Shown: one piece after another, positions 33,867 to 41,979 of the stretch
How positions within the stretch are numbered: the first letter of the stretch is position 1
Layout: the number at the start of each line of letters is the position of its first letter
Made by a program: the position numbers and the translations under genes
The notes under the pieces: generated by a model
The model's database searches: none
The model's input: the letters and a program-made list of their open reading frames with translations, nothing else
Told to the model about the DNA's origin: nothing
From: CAYFFV01 sp964342695
GTDB lineage: Bacteria > Acidobacteriota > Vicinamibacteria > Vicinamibacterales > UBA8438
Direction: 5' to 3'
NCBI GenBank assembly: GCA_964342695.1
Contig: CAYFFV010000001.1
Span: forward strand, 124,001 to 188,000
DNA length: 64,000 bases

Positions 33867-35628
33867 ACGAAAAGATTTTACGATCGGTTCTGGAGGTGTC
33901 TACTTGCCCTTCGCAAGGGTGCGTCAGTGGTTTTTTGTTGGTGTCGTGCTATCAACGGGTGGAATTGGCGCCGTCATGATGACTGATATTATTGGCGATA
34001 ACGGTGTAAGTCTGCTGGAACTGATCATTCTCGCTTTATTTGTAACGACTTTTACGTGGATTTCAGTACCGTTTTGGAATGCTGTTATAGGATTTTTTTT
34101 GATTTTATTACAGCGTGATCCGTTATCTCTTCAATCGACAGTTCATCTAACAAAGTCAGGTGGCGCGATCAGCAATAGAACGGCGCTAATCATGCCAATA
34201 CGCAACGAAGATCCTAATCGGGTTATACGCGGGATAGCTGCTGTGCTTGAATCACTGCGTGAGACACGTTATGCGGACAAATTTGATTTATATCTCTTAA
34301 GTGACACTAACGACGAGTCGATTATTGTCCAAGAAGAAAAAGCATGGGCGTGGTTGTGTCGGAATGTCGAGAGTTCTCACGGTCTGAGTTATCATCGGCG
34401 TGAAGTTAACATCGGTCGTAAAGCAGGTAATATCGCAGACTTTTGTCAGCGGTGGGGTGATGAGTACGAGTACATGGTCATTTTAGATGCTGACAGCCTT
34501 ATGACAGGAGAAACGTTAGTGCGGTTGGTGCAATCCATGGAGCGTGCTCCTAATGCTGGACTAATGCAGACCGTACCAGTTCCAACGCCAGGAACGACCC
34601 TTTTTGGTCGTTCAATTCAGTTTAGCGCCTGTCTTTACAGCAGGATGCTTGCTACAGGTCAAAGTTTTTGGCAGACGGACGCGGCTAATTATTGGGGACA
34701 CAACGCAATTCTTCGGATTACACCTTTTCGGCAGCACTGCATGCTTCCAAAGTTGTCTGGTAAGCCACCTTTTGGTGGTGAGGTTCTTAGCCACGATTTC
34801 GTTGAGGCGGCATTGATGCGGCGAGCAGGTTGGAGTGTATTTCTTCTGCCTTCATTGGGTGGGAGTTACGAAGGTGCTCCAGAAAATGTCATAGATTACG
34901 CCAAAAGGGATCGCAGGTGGAGTCAGGGAAGCCTACAGCATTTACGACTTTTATTTGCAGGTGGTTTTCATCTGGTAAGCCGATTGCATATGTTTTTTGG
35001 CGCATGTGGGTATTTATCTTCAGTGGTTTGGTTTTTGTTGTTGTTGGTAAGCACAGCTTATGTGTTGTTTCCTGTTTTAAGTAGCAGTGTTTTGACAACC
35101 GAGCCATGGAATTTGACGACAAATACCGTTTCATTGTTGCTGGCTACGGTGTGTTTGCTATTTTCTTCAAAATTCTTGGGCTTAATACTGGCGTTAATTT
35201 ACGAAAAAAATAATTTCGGAGGTCTCTTAAATTTGTTGGGTAGTTTCTGTTTAGAAATCGTTTTGGCCTTTGTTATTGCGCCTGTAATGATGATGTACCA
35301 CACTCGATTTGTAGTGAGCATCTTAACTGGCCACGATGTCTCGTGGGGTCCGCAAATACGGGACAGAAAAACATTGCCGTGGCATGAAATATTTCGCGGC
35401 ATTGGTTGGATTACACTGTTCGGACTGCTTTGGGCTGGTATTACGTTGTATTTTAGTCCTTTGTTTTTTCTCTGGCTGTCGCCTGTGTTTTTAGGTCTTT
35501 TATTCGCGGTGCCTCTGGTAAGTACGACGGGGAATTATTTCATAGGGCAATGGGTCGGATCACAAGGATTTTTTCAAGTACATACCGACAGGGGTTTGCT
35601 TCAAGAAGTAAGCGCTGGTAGCAGATAA
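33859..35628 (+). CDS. opgH: Glucan beta-1,2-glucosyltransferase OpgH (MdoH), short form
   Basis: A 589-residue GT2 glucosyltransferase with two N-terminal helices, a cytosolic catalytic domain and about five C-terminal helices. It has MPIRNED (112-118), LDADS with the DxD at 210-212, HDFVEA near 312 as the catalytic-base region and RRWSQGSLQH (352-361), the QxxRW equivalent. It polymerises glucose from UDP-glucose and passes the chain to the periplasm. It is much shorter than the enterobacterial protein of about 850 residues, lacking most of the N-terminal region implicated there in FtsZ control. It ends one base before the convergent methyltransferase gene. Confidence 0.9.
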   Translation: MSKRKDFTIGSGGVYLPFARVRQWFFVGVVLSTGGIGAVMMTDIIGDNGVSLLELIILALFVTTFTWISVPFWNAVIGFFLILLQRDPLSLQSTVHLTKSGGAISNRTALIMPIRNEDPNRVIRGIAAVLESLRETRYADKFDLYLLSDTNDESIIVQEEKAWAWLCRNVESSHGLSYHRREVNIGRKAGNIADFCQRWGDEYEYMVILDADSLMTGETLVRLVQSMERAPNAGLMQTVPVPTPGTTLFGRSIQFSACLYSRMLATGQSFWQTDAANYWGHNAILRITPFRQHCMLPKLSGKPPFGGEVLSHDFVEAALMRRAGWSVFLLPSLGGSYEGAPENVIDYAKRDRRWSQGSLQHLRLLFAGGFHLVSRLHMFFGACGYLSSVVWFLLLLVSTAYVLFPVLSSSVLTTEPWNLTTNTVSLLLATVCLLFSSKFLGLILALIYEKNNFGGLLNLLGSFCLEIVLAFVIAPVMMMYHTRFVVSILTGHDVSWGPQIRDRKTLPWHEIFRGIGWITLFGLLWAGITLYFSPLFFLWLSPVFLGLLFAVPLVSTTGNYFIGQWVGSQGFFQVHTDRGLLQEVSAGSR

Positions 35629-36273
35629 TTAATATCTTTTCTGATCTACGATGGTTTTTGCAGCGGAGGTTTTGCGTAATACCCACGTCGTCATACATCT
35701 TTGATCTTGAACGATTGTTGTTTTTAAAGGGTCGAGTAATTTTCCGCCTAATTCATTGGAACACTCTGCTAGAAATGCTTCATCCACTAAAAAGCGATCC
35801 GTGCCATCTAAAAGACGGTAATGGCGTTCGCAAAGGTGGGAAAAGCGTTGTTCCATGCCAATGGAAGAAGCTAAACGAGCTAGGAACATTCCGCCGTCGC
35901 AGAGTTTGTTCCAGCTGTTGTGCAGCATCGACATAAAATGTTTGGTGTCATTCGCAAAGTGCAGCACAGCGCTACAGATCACAACATCAGCACATTTATC
36001 TGGAAATGACATCTCTTCAAGTGTCTCGATTCGAAAATTGTCTGACGGTAAATGAGGGGCAAGGAGAGAGGCTGAGCGTCGTACTTCTGCGATCGCGTCT
36101 GGATCCTTGTCAATGCCGAAGACTTCGTACCCTTCCTGAAGAAAGTAATGTAGGTTCCGTCCAAAGCCGCATCCGGCATCAAGAATTTTATCGCGTTTTG
36201 TTATTCTTTCTCGCAACAATTGGTCAAAAATGTAGATATCCAGTTGTCCAAACTGATCAATGAGTTTGGTCAT
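35629..36273 (-). CDS. Class I SAM-dependent methyltransferase
   Basis: A 214-residue protein with ILDAGCGFGRN (motif I), GIDKDPDAI, and ADVVICSAVLHFA (motif IV). The overall pattern is that of methyltransferase-11/25 domains acting on small molecules. The acceptor is unknown. It is the second gene after the paraoxonase-like lipoprotein on the minus strand (35 bp gap) and is tail to tail with opgH. Confidence 0.82.
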   Translation of the reverse strand: MTKLIDQFGQLDIYIFDQLLRERITKRDKILDAGCGFGRNLHYFLQEGYEVFGIDKDPDAIAEVRRSASLLAPHLPSDNFRIETLEEMSFPDKCADVVICSAVLHFANDTKHFMSMLHNSWNKLCDGGMFLARLASSIGMEQRFSHLCERHYRLLDGTDRFLVDEAFLAECSNELGGKLLDPLKTTIVQDQRCMTTWVLRKTSAAKTIVDQKRY

Positions 36274-36308
36274 ATTGTTTAGTTACCAGAAAGCAACTTG
36301 CGAAAATC

Positions 36309-37421
36309 TTAAGGAAGTCCATAACGTGCCACGCGGTCGCCACGCATACTACCAACCCAGATTTCATTGTTTACCTGAAGAGCAGCCGTCGCCGTAAAAA
36401 AGTGCTCATTGGCTGGAATGTTGATGATGCGTTCAACCTCGAGGGTGTCTGGGTTGACTCTAGCAACTTGTGAAGTCATGTCATCGCACAACACCTCTAA
36501 ACACTCTAAAATACGAGGGAGACTTTCAGCTCCATGTCCCGCCGTTAAAAGAGAGCCATCATCCTGCCAGCGAATGTTGTCGGGATGAAATGTGAGGTCA
36601 ACAACAGTTTTTTCAACGGGTGCTCTGCCCCGAGAAAGTCTCATGACCTGGTTGCTTGCCCATAAATTAACGTAAAGCCATTCTCCATCTCTTGACGCTT
36701 CGATTCCATTCGGGCCAGGTGATTCGCTTCCTGGAATCATGATCCATCCATCTGTAGGGTTCCATTCCCAAACGATGCCTTGTACTGCGCCGCCAGAGAT
36801 GTCCACCTGTTCGCCGGACTCAACAGGTGCAAAAGGAACCGTTACTACGAAGCCGCCATTGGGCAGAGGACTGACTGAATTTAGAGAATGAGATTCCGGG
36901 GCAATGACACATCCAACCCATGTAAATCCAGGGACTGAGGAAGTGGAAACAGCTCCTTGATACCTGCTATCGATCTCAAAAATTTCAATTGATTCACGTA
37001 ACCCGTGGTGCACAACGTACAGCCAGTACAGTCCTTCTTCCACTTGTTTGATATTAAGGCCATGGGCACTAAAGTCGTCCCCTTCTGAAACTGTGTCAAT
37101 CGGACCAGGACAGGCTCCAAAGGTTTCCATGTTTTGCCGTATGCGTGGGTTTGCGGTTGGGAAAACTTGGGTATGCGAGTAATCCTGGGTACTTACATAA
37201 TGAATTCCACCGTTATGTCCCTGTTGATACCCTGAGACCACAACAAGATTTGAATAAGGAATTGCTACCACATCTTCAGGACTAATTAAGTCGCAAATAA
37301 ATTCCAGATCATATGCTCCAGCGCAGTCATCATTTGCCATCGGTAGATCAGTTGATTCGCCGCAACTGGTCAATGTTGCTAGTAGTGCCAATATGGCAAC
37401 CATGTTTATGACTTGTCTCAT
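36309..37421 (-). CDS. Paraoxonase-like (PON) calcium beta-propeller lipoprotein, copy 1
   Basis: A 370-residue lipoprotein (LTSC-G, Cys20) with a six-bladed propeller. By comparison with human PON1 the structural and catalytic calcium ligands and the His dyad are placed as follows: SPED with E49/D50, SAHGLN with H120, VVHHG with H139, SLNSV with N181, GPNGIE with N238 and PDNIRW with D281/N282. PON enzymes are lactonases that also hydrolyse aryl esters; lactone hydrolysis is the expected activity, the natural substrate unknown. It differs from copies 2 and 3 by the lipid anchor and an acidic linker. GGAGG precedes the ATG. Confidence 0.75.
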   Translation of the reverse strand: MRQVINMVAILALLATLTSCGESTDLPMANDDCAGAYDLEFICDLISPEDVVAIPYSNLVVVSGYQQGHNGGIHYVSTQDYSHTQVFPTANPRIRQNMETFGACPGPIDTVSEGDDFSAHGLNIKQVEEGLYWLYVVHHGLRESIEIFEIDSRYQGAVSTSSVPGFTWVGCVIAPESHSLNSVSPLPNGGFVVTVPFAPVESGEQVDISGGAVQGIVWEWNPTDGWIMIPGSESPGPNGIEASRDGEWLYVNLWASNQVMRLSRGRAPVEKTVVDLTFHPDNIRWQDDGSLLTAGHGAESLPRILECLEVLCDDMTSQVARVNPDTLEVERIINIPANEHFFTATAALQVNNEIWVGSMRGDRVARYGLP

Positions 37422-37662
37422 TAATTACCTCCGCATCAAACATGATGCAATTTAGTGTGTAAATGTATCATGCGCCTCGTTTCATTGCTCTCAGTATTAC
37501 TGAGTTTGAGTAGTTGTACTCTTAAAAGACGAGTTAGTTTTCTAAAGAGTTATATTTTTACTGATTTTGGCCAAGATAGCCCGGTGAGGATTTTCTTTGT
37601 CTTGGACCGTTACAAGCGTATGCTCTTATACCTCTACGGTTAGAGAAAAAGGAGTGTAAAAG

Positions 37663-38697
37663 TTGAAGAAGACTGTCTCCCTCTTGTGTTTAAGTGCTTG
37701 TTTTCTTGCTTTGCTAAGTACGAGTTTTTCCGAAGCGGCGGCTTGCGACGCAGCGGGAGACGTACAGTTTGTCTGCGATCAATCTGGTCCGGAAGATTTG
37801 ATAGTCATTCCTGATTCAGGGTGGGTACTCGCATCAGGTTTTCCCGAGGGTTCTGGTGGGTTACGGGCAGTTTATGTTGAGGAGCTTTCGACTGTTACGC
37901 TGTTGCCATCGTCCTCTCCGCGAGAACAATGGGATGAAACGAAATACGGCCAGTGTCCAGGACCAATCGTCTCAGTGGAAAAAGAAAGATTTAGCACGCA
38001 CGGATTGTACGTTGAACCGGCAGGTAATTCGCTTTTCACGGTTTATGCCGTGCACCATGGCAGTCGTGAATCTATTGAAGTTTTTGAACTTGAAATAGCT
38101 ACACCTGCTCCGATCTTAACGTGGGTTGGCTGTGTAGTCGCACCAGAAGGTCTAGATCTCAATTCCGTGGTCGCCATTCCTGAAGGGGGATTAGCGGCGA
38201 CAAGTTTTCGCAACCTCGGTGCGCCCATAGAGCCTGTTATGGCTGGTAATATTTCTGGAGCGATTTGGGAATGGCATGTCGATTCCGGCTGGGAAAAAGT
38301 GCCCGGTAGTGATATGTCCGGACCCAATGGTCTCGAACTGTCACCTGACGGGGATTGGTTTTATGTCGGAGGATGGGGCAATCAATCGGTTGTGCGGTTG
38401 TCCCGAGGGAAGGACCCTGTGCAGCGGGCTGAGGTGTTCTCAGAGTTTCGCGTCGACAATCTTCGTATTGTAGAGGATGGCACAATTCTTGCGGCAGGGC
38501 AGGGTAGCAAAGGCGCGCCAAATACCACGTCGAATGTCGCCCGAATTGATCCGGACACTTTTCGGTTGACTGAAATTATCCGACATCATGACACTGCTGT
38601 TTTTGGTACCGGAACAGTGGCGATAGAAGTCGGTGATGAAATATGGGTGGGCTCGCTTCGGGGCGATCGAATTGCACGATTTCAGGTGACACAATGA
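37663..38697 (+). CDS. Paraoxonase-like (PON) secreted beta-propeller, copy 2
   Basis: A 344-residue exported protein with TTG start, eight bases after AAAAGGAG. Ligands by PON1 comparison: GPED with E44/D45, STHGL with H113, AVHHG with H132, DLNSV with N167, GPNGLE with N222 and VDNLR with D265/N266. A cysteine pair near the mature N-terminus (C28, C38) may form a disulfide. The stop overlaps the start of the PQQ dehydrogenase (ATGA), so a periplasmic lactonase and an alcohol/sugar oxidase are co-translated. A PQQ enzyme oxidising a cyclic hemiacetal or diol to a lactone which this protein then opens is a natural pairing (inference). Confidence 0.77.
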   Translation: MKKTVSLLCLSACFLALLSTSFSEAAACDAAGDVQFVCDQSGPEDLIVIPDSGWVLASGFPEGSGGLRAVYVEELSTVTLLPSSSPREQWDETKYGQCPGPIVSVEKERFSTHGLYVEPAGNSLFTVYAVHHGSRESIEVFELEIATPAPILTWVGCVVAPEGLDLNSVVAIPEGGLAATSFRNLGAPIEPVMAGNISGAIWEWHVDSGWEKVPGSDMSGPNGLELSPDGDWFYVGGWGNQSVVRLSRGKDPVQRAEVFSEFRVDNLRIVEDGTILAAGQGSKGAPNTTSNVARIDPDTFRLTEIIRHHDTAVFGTGTVAIEVGDEIWVGSLRGDRIARFQVTQ

Positions 38698-40862
38698 GAA
38701 AATTTTTTGAATTAACAGATGTTTGTCCCTTGTACATCAAATTATTGGTTGTATGTGCTGGTGTCCCATTCTTGTTTCCGACTATTACTTTAGCTGGGCA
38801 ACTGAGTTCTCTGGGTTCGTTTACTGAAACTCAGGCTCAGGCAGGGCAGGAAGTCTATCAGCGGGCATGTGCCACCTGCCATCAGACGAATCTTCAGGGA
38901 AGTTTTGAGGCGCCTCAATTGGCAGGAGACAGTTTTCTGCAATTTTGGGGGGATTTAAGTCCTCAAGATTTGTTGGATCGCATACAGCAATCGATGCCTC
39001 CTGAGCGTCCTGGCTCGTTGGGTGAGTCAGCATATCTTGAAATCGTTGCTTACCTTCTTTATGCAAATGGTGCTCCTTCTGGTTCAGGAAAATTGACGAG
39101 TGGTGTTACGGATTCTATTGCGTCTCTTGCGACTGGACCTCTCGCTACTGATTTGTTGTCAGGTGATTCCCGACGGGTGACGGACAACAACGGTACTCAA
39201 TCTGAGGCGCGCGGGTTAACCGTTCGTGGGACCGTAGAAAATTTTCAACCTGTAACAAATGCGATGCTTCGAAACCCTGATCCTGGTGATTGGCTGATGA
39301 TTCGCCGTAACTATGAAGCATGGAGTTACAGTCCACTTGATGAAATTAACAGAGACACGGTGGACGAACTTGAACTGGCTTGGATTTGGGCAATGAATGA
39401 GGGGGGCTGGCATGCACCCTCACCCATTGCTTACGGCGGAGTAATTTATATTGCAGGGTATGGACCGGTTGTGCAAGCTTTAGACGCAGAAACTGGGGAT
39501 CTAATTTGGGAACATGAAGTTCCTGTTTTGACGACTGGCTATTCTGGAATGAGCAGAAATTTGGCAATTTATGAAGATCGAATATTTTTGGCGACTCCGG
39601 ATGCGCGACTCGTCGCTCTAGACGCTCGCACTGGAGAACTATTGTGGGATAGTGAGATTGCAGATCAAACCAATGGATTTAGAAATACGAGCGGTCCAAT
39701 CGTTGTCAACGGGAAAGTAATACAGGGATTAAGTGGGTGTGATCGTTTCACTCATGAGAGTTGTTTTGTAAGTGCATCGGATGTTGCAACTGGTCGCCAA
39801 TTATGGCGATTTAATACGGTGGCGAGGTCGGATGAGCCCGGAGGTAACACTTGGGCAGATGTTCCAGATTATCTCCGTGCAGGTGGTGATACGTGGATCA
39901 CTGGTAGTTATGACCCAAGTCTCGATTTGATTTATTTCGGTGTGGCACAGGCGAAACCGTGGGCAGCGATTAGTCGTGGCATGCGGATTGCTGATAACGG
40001 TCTGTACACGAATTCAACCATTGCGATTCGCTCTGGTGACGGTGAACTTGATTGGTACTTTCAGCACGTTCCGGGTGAAAGCCTTGATCTGGACGAGGTA
40101 TATGAACGCGTATTGGTTGATATCGGAGACCAAAAAGTAGTTTTTAGTGCTGGCAAACACGGCATTCTTTGGAAGCTTGATCGACAAAGTGGAAAGTTTC
40201 TTAGCCATAAAGAAACCATTTATCAGAACGTGTTTGATCATATTGATTCTGACACCGGTGCTGTTACATACCGCCAAGATATCATCGATGCTGAGGTCGA
40301 GGAGTTCGTGCCGGCGTGTCCTAGTACTGCCGGGGGAAAGAATTGGCATCCTATGAGTTACCATCCCGGTTCACAATTGCTGATTTTGCCTCTTGCCCAG
40401 ACATGTATGGAAATGGCTGTACGTGAGGTGCCGCTTGAGCTGGGTTCAGGTGGGGTTGGAATGAGTTCGCGTCCATTTTTTGAAATGCCTGGTACCAATG
40501 GTCGCTTGGGAAAACTTGCTGCTTATGACGTTAAGACACTAGACGAGATTTGGAGCATTGAACAACGTGCAACTTTTTTAACCGGGGTACTCTCGACGGC
40601 CGGTTCCGTGGCATTCGTGGGTGATCTCGATCGGAGATTTCGTGCATTCGATGTCGAGACAGGTAATGAACTATGGACGGTGAGGCTCGGAACTTCTGTA
40701 CAGGGATTTCCGATTTCATTCCGTGCTGGTGGGCGACAGTATGTGGCTGTGTCGACAGGACTTGGTGGAGGAAGCCCTCGGCGCGCTCCAGGCGAACTTG
40801 CCACAGATGTGTTTTACCCGAGCACAGGCAATGCACTCTATGTGTTCAGATTGCCGGACTGA
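38694..40862 (+). CDS. PQQ-dependent dehydrogenase with N-terminal cytochrome c domain, copy 1
   Basis: A 722-residue periplasmic quinoprotein. The ATG at 38694 overlaps the upstream stop. A signal peptide or anchor (to ~35) precedes a haem c domain with CATCH (59-63), then an eight-bladed propeller from about residue 190 with repeated tryptophan docking motifs (ALDAETGDLIWEHE, ALDARTGELLWDSE, DVATGRQLWRF). Classical quinohaemoprotein alcohol dehydrogenases have the cytochrome at the C-terminus; here it is N-terminal. Substrate is probably an alcohol, polyol or sugar. Electrons would pass from PQQ through the fused haem to a periplasmic acceptor. No PQQ biosynthesis gene is in the window. Confidence 0.85.
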   Translation: MRKFFELTDVCPLYIKLLVVCAGVPFLFPTITLAGQLSSLGSFTETQAQAGQEVYQRACATCHQTNLQGSFEAPQLAGDSFLQFWGDLSPQDLLDRIQQSMPPERPGSLGESAYLEIVAYLLYANGAPSGSGKLTSGVTDSIASLATGPLATDLLSGDSRRVTDNNGTQSEARGLTVRGTVENFQPVTNAMLRNPDPGDWLMIRRNYEAWSYSPLDEINRDTVDELELAWIWAMNEGGWHAPSPIAYGGVIYIAGYGPVVQALDAETGDLIWEHEVPVLTTGYSGMSRNLAIYEDRIFLATPDARLVALDARTGELLWDSEIADQTNGFRNTSGPIVVNGKVIQGLSGCDRFTHESCFVSASDVATGRQLWRFNTVARSDEPGGNTWADVPDYLRAGGDTWITGSYDPSLDLIYFGVAQAKPWAAISRGMRIADNGLYTNSTIAIRSGDGELDWYFQHVPGESLDLDEVYERVLVDIGDQKVVFSAGKHGILWKLDRQSGKFLSHKETIYQNVFDHIDSDTGAVTYRQDIIDAEVEEFVPACPSTAGGKNWHPMSYHPGSQLLILPLAQTCMEMAVREVPLELGSGGVGMSSRPFFEMPGTNGRLGKLAAYDVKTLDEIWSIEQRATFLTGVLSTAGSVAFVGDLDRRFRAFDVETGNELWTVRLGTSVQGFPISFRAGGRQYVAVSTGLGGGSPRRAPGELATDVFYPSTGNALYVFRLPD

Positions 40863-40936
40863 AAATCATAGTACTGCCAATTAGACACGTACCATGGTTT
40901 TTTGTTCTCTGTGATCGACTACCTCTTTTTCGGTCT

Positions 40937-41911
40937 TTAACGTCTCATTTCTTGGTTTCGAGCACCAGCTAAGATGTTAAACATGCCGTAGTTTCCTTCA
41001 TGGCAAGCGTATTCGTAAATTGGTCCATTTGTTTTCGTCATAGGCACACTAGCTGTCCACGGTTCAGTCCACATTTCGGAGTCTTCTACCGTAAATTCAT
41101 AAATAAGGGTCTCTGGGTCCGTTCTCGTAAAACGTTCCGTGAGTTCAAGGTTGGCACTTGAACCTTCAAAATGTGTTTCACGAAGGAAATTACTTGTTTT
41201 GACTACTAAGGTGTTCCCTTCCCAATAACCACGGGAACTTCCAGCCCACTGACGTAGGGTTGGAGGCAGGTGTGGTCGCGTATCCATCGGAACGATCCGA
41301 GCAGTATTAATCATTTCGTTGAAAATAACGATTGTCAAAGGTGTCTGAAGCAGCTGTACATTGTTATTGTAGGCACTTGGAATCATCGGTGGGCCTGCAT
41401 TGAATCCCATAAGACAACGTTCAGCCAAAGGTCTGTCTTCTGGCCCGTCAGGAGGATGTCCACTAAATGCATCGCCGTATCCACCCGGTTTTATGTTTGG
41501 GTCACGCCAGGGAATTCGTCCATCTGACGGGTTGGTGACCAAAGCCGTTCGATTATCTGCCGTCAAGCTGGTTCCAAAGTCCATCCAGAATTGATTGTAT
41601 CCGTGCTCAATGTCACTATCGAGACCGAATTCCTTTTCTGGATTCTCACGGCTATCCCAGTTTGTTGATGCCAGGCCTTGTACAAAAATGGCGGCTTCTT
41701 CGTCGGTGAGTACTTGTTTTCCTGCGAGTTCATTTGGACGTTCCATGGGAGTGAGAGAGCGGAAATCCCAGATGCCTTGAAGATCCGGATCACCCCAAGC
41801 GGTGAGAGGAAGGAAGTCTTCTATTTGTGATTGACTGATTACCGTTGTACGGGAAAACAGAATAAGGCTCAATACAGTCATTAACATCAAAATCACTTGA
41901 TGCTTATTCAT
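40937..41911 (-). CDS. Secreted CHEGN-family protein (paralogue G)
   Basis: A 324-residue protein with a signal peptide (about 1-26) and all subgroup motifs: WGDPDLQGIWDF, TPMERP, RCLMGFNAGPPM, YNNNVQLLQ, WAGSSRGYWEGNTLVVKTSNF, LTERFTR, DSEMWTEPW and YACHEGNYG. It follows the second PQQ dehydrogenase on the same strand after 68 bp and has its own AGGAG site. The association suggests that CHEGN proteins serve oxidative catabolism (inference). Confidence 0.75.
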   Translation of the reverse strand: MNKHQVILMLMTVLSLILFSRTTVISQSQIEDFLPLTAWGDPDLQGIWDFRSLTPMERPNELAGKQVLTDEEAAIFVQGLASTNWDSRENPEKEFGLDSDIEHGYNQFWMDFGTSLTADNRTALVTNPSDGRIPWRDPNIKPGGYGDAFSGHPPDGPEDRPLAERCLMGFNAGPPMIPSAYNNNVQLLQTPLTIVIFNEMINTARIVPMDTRPHLPPTLRQWAGSSRGYWEGNTLVVKTSNFLRETHFEGSSANLELTERFTRTDPETLIYEFTVEDSEMWTEPWTASVPMTKTNGPIYEYACHEGNYGMFNILAGARNQEMRR

Positions 41912-41979
41912 GTGAGATCTCCTGTGTTACCTGTAGCGACCTGTGTGTAAAAATCTCTTTCTGTAGAATTCAGACATAA

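Noticed and set aside
37455..37643. 62-codon plus-strand frame with a lipobox-like LSSC near its start, upstream of PON-like copy 2
   Set aside because: No ribosome site, a Cys/Lys/Arg-rich and Phe-rich composition unlike its neighbours, and it fills the divergent promoter region of two well-supported genes.
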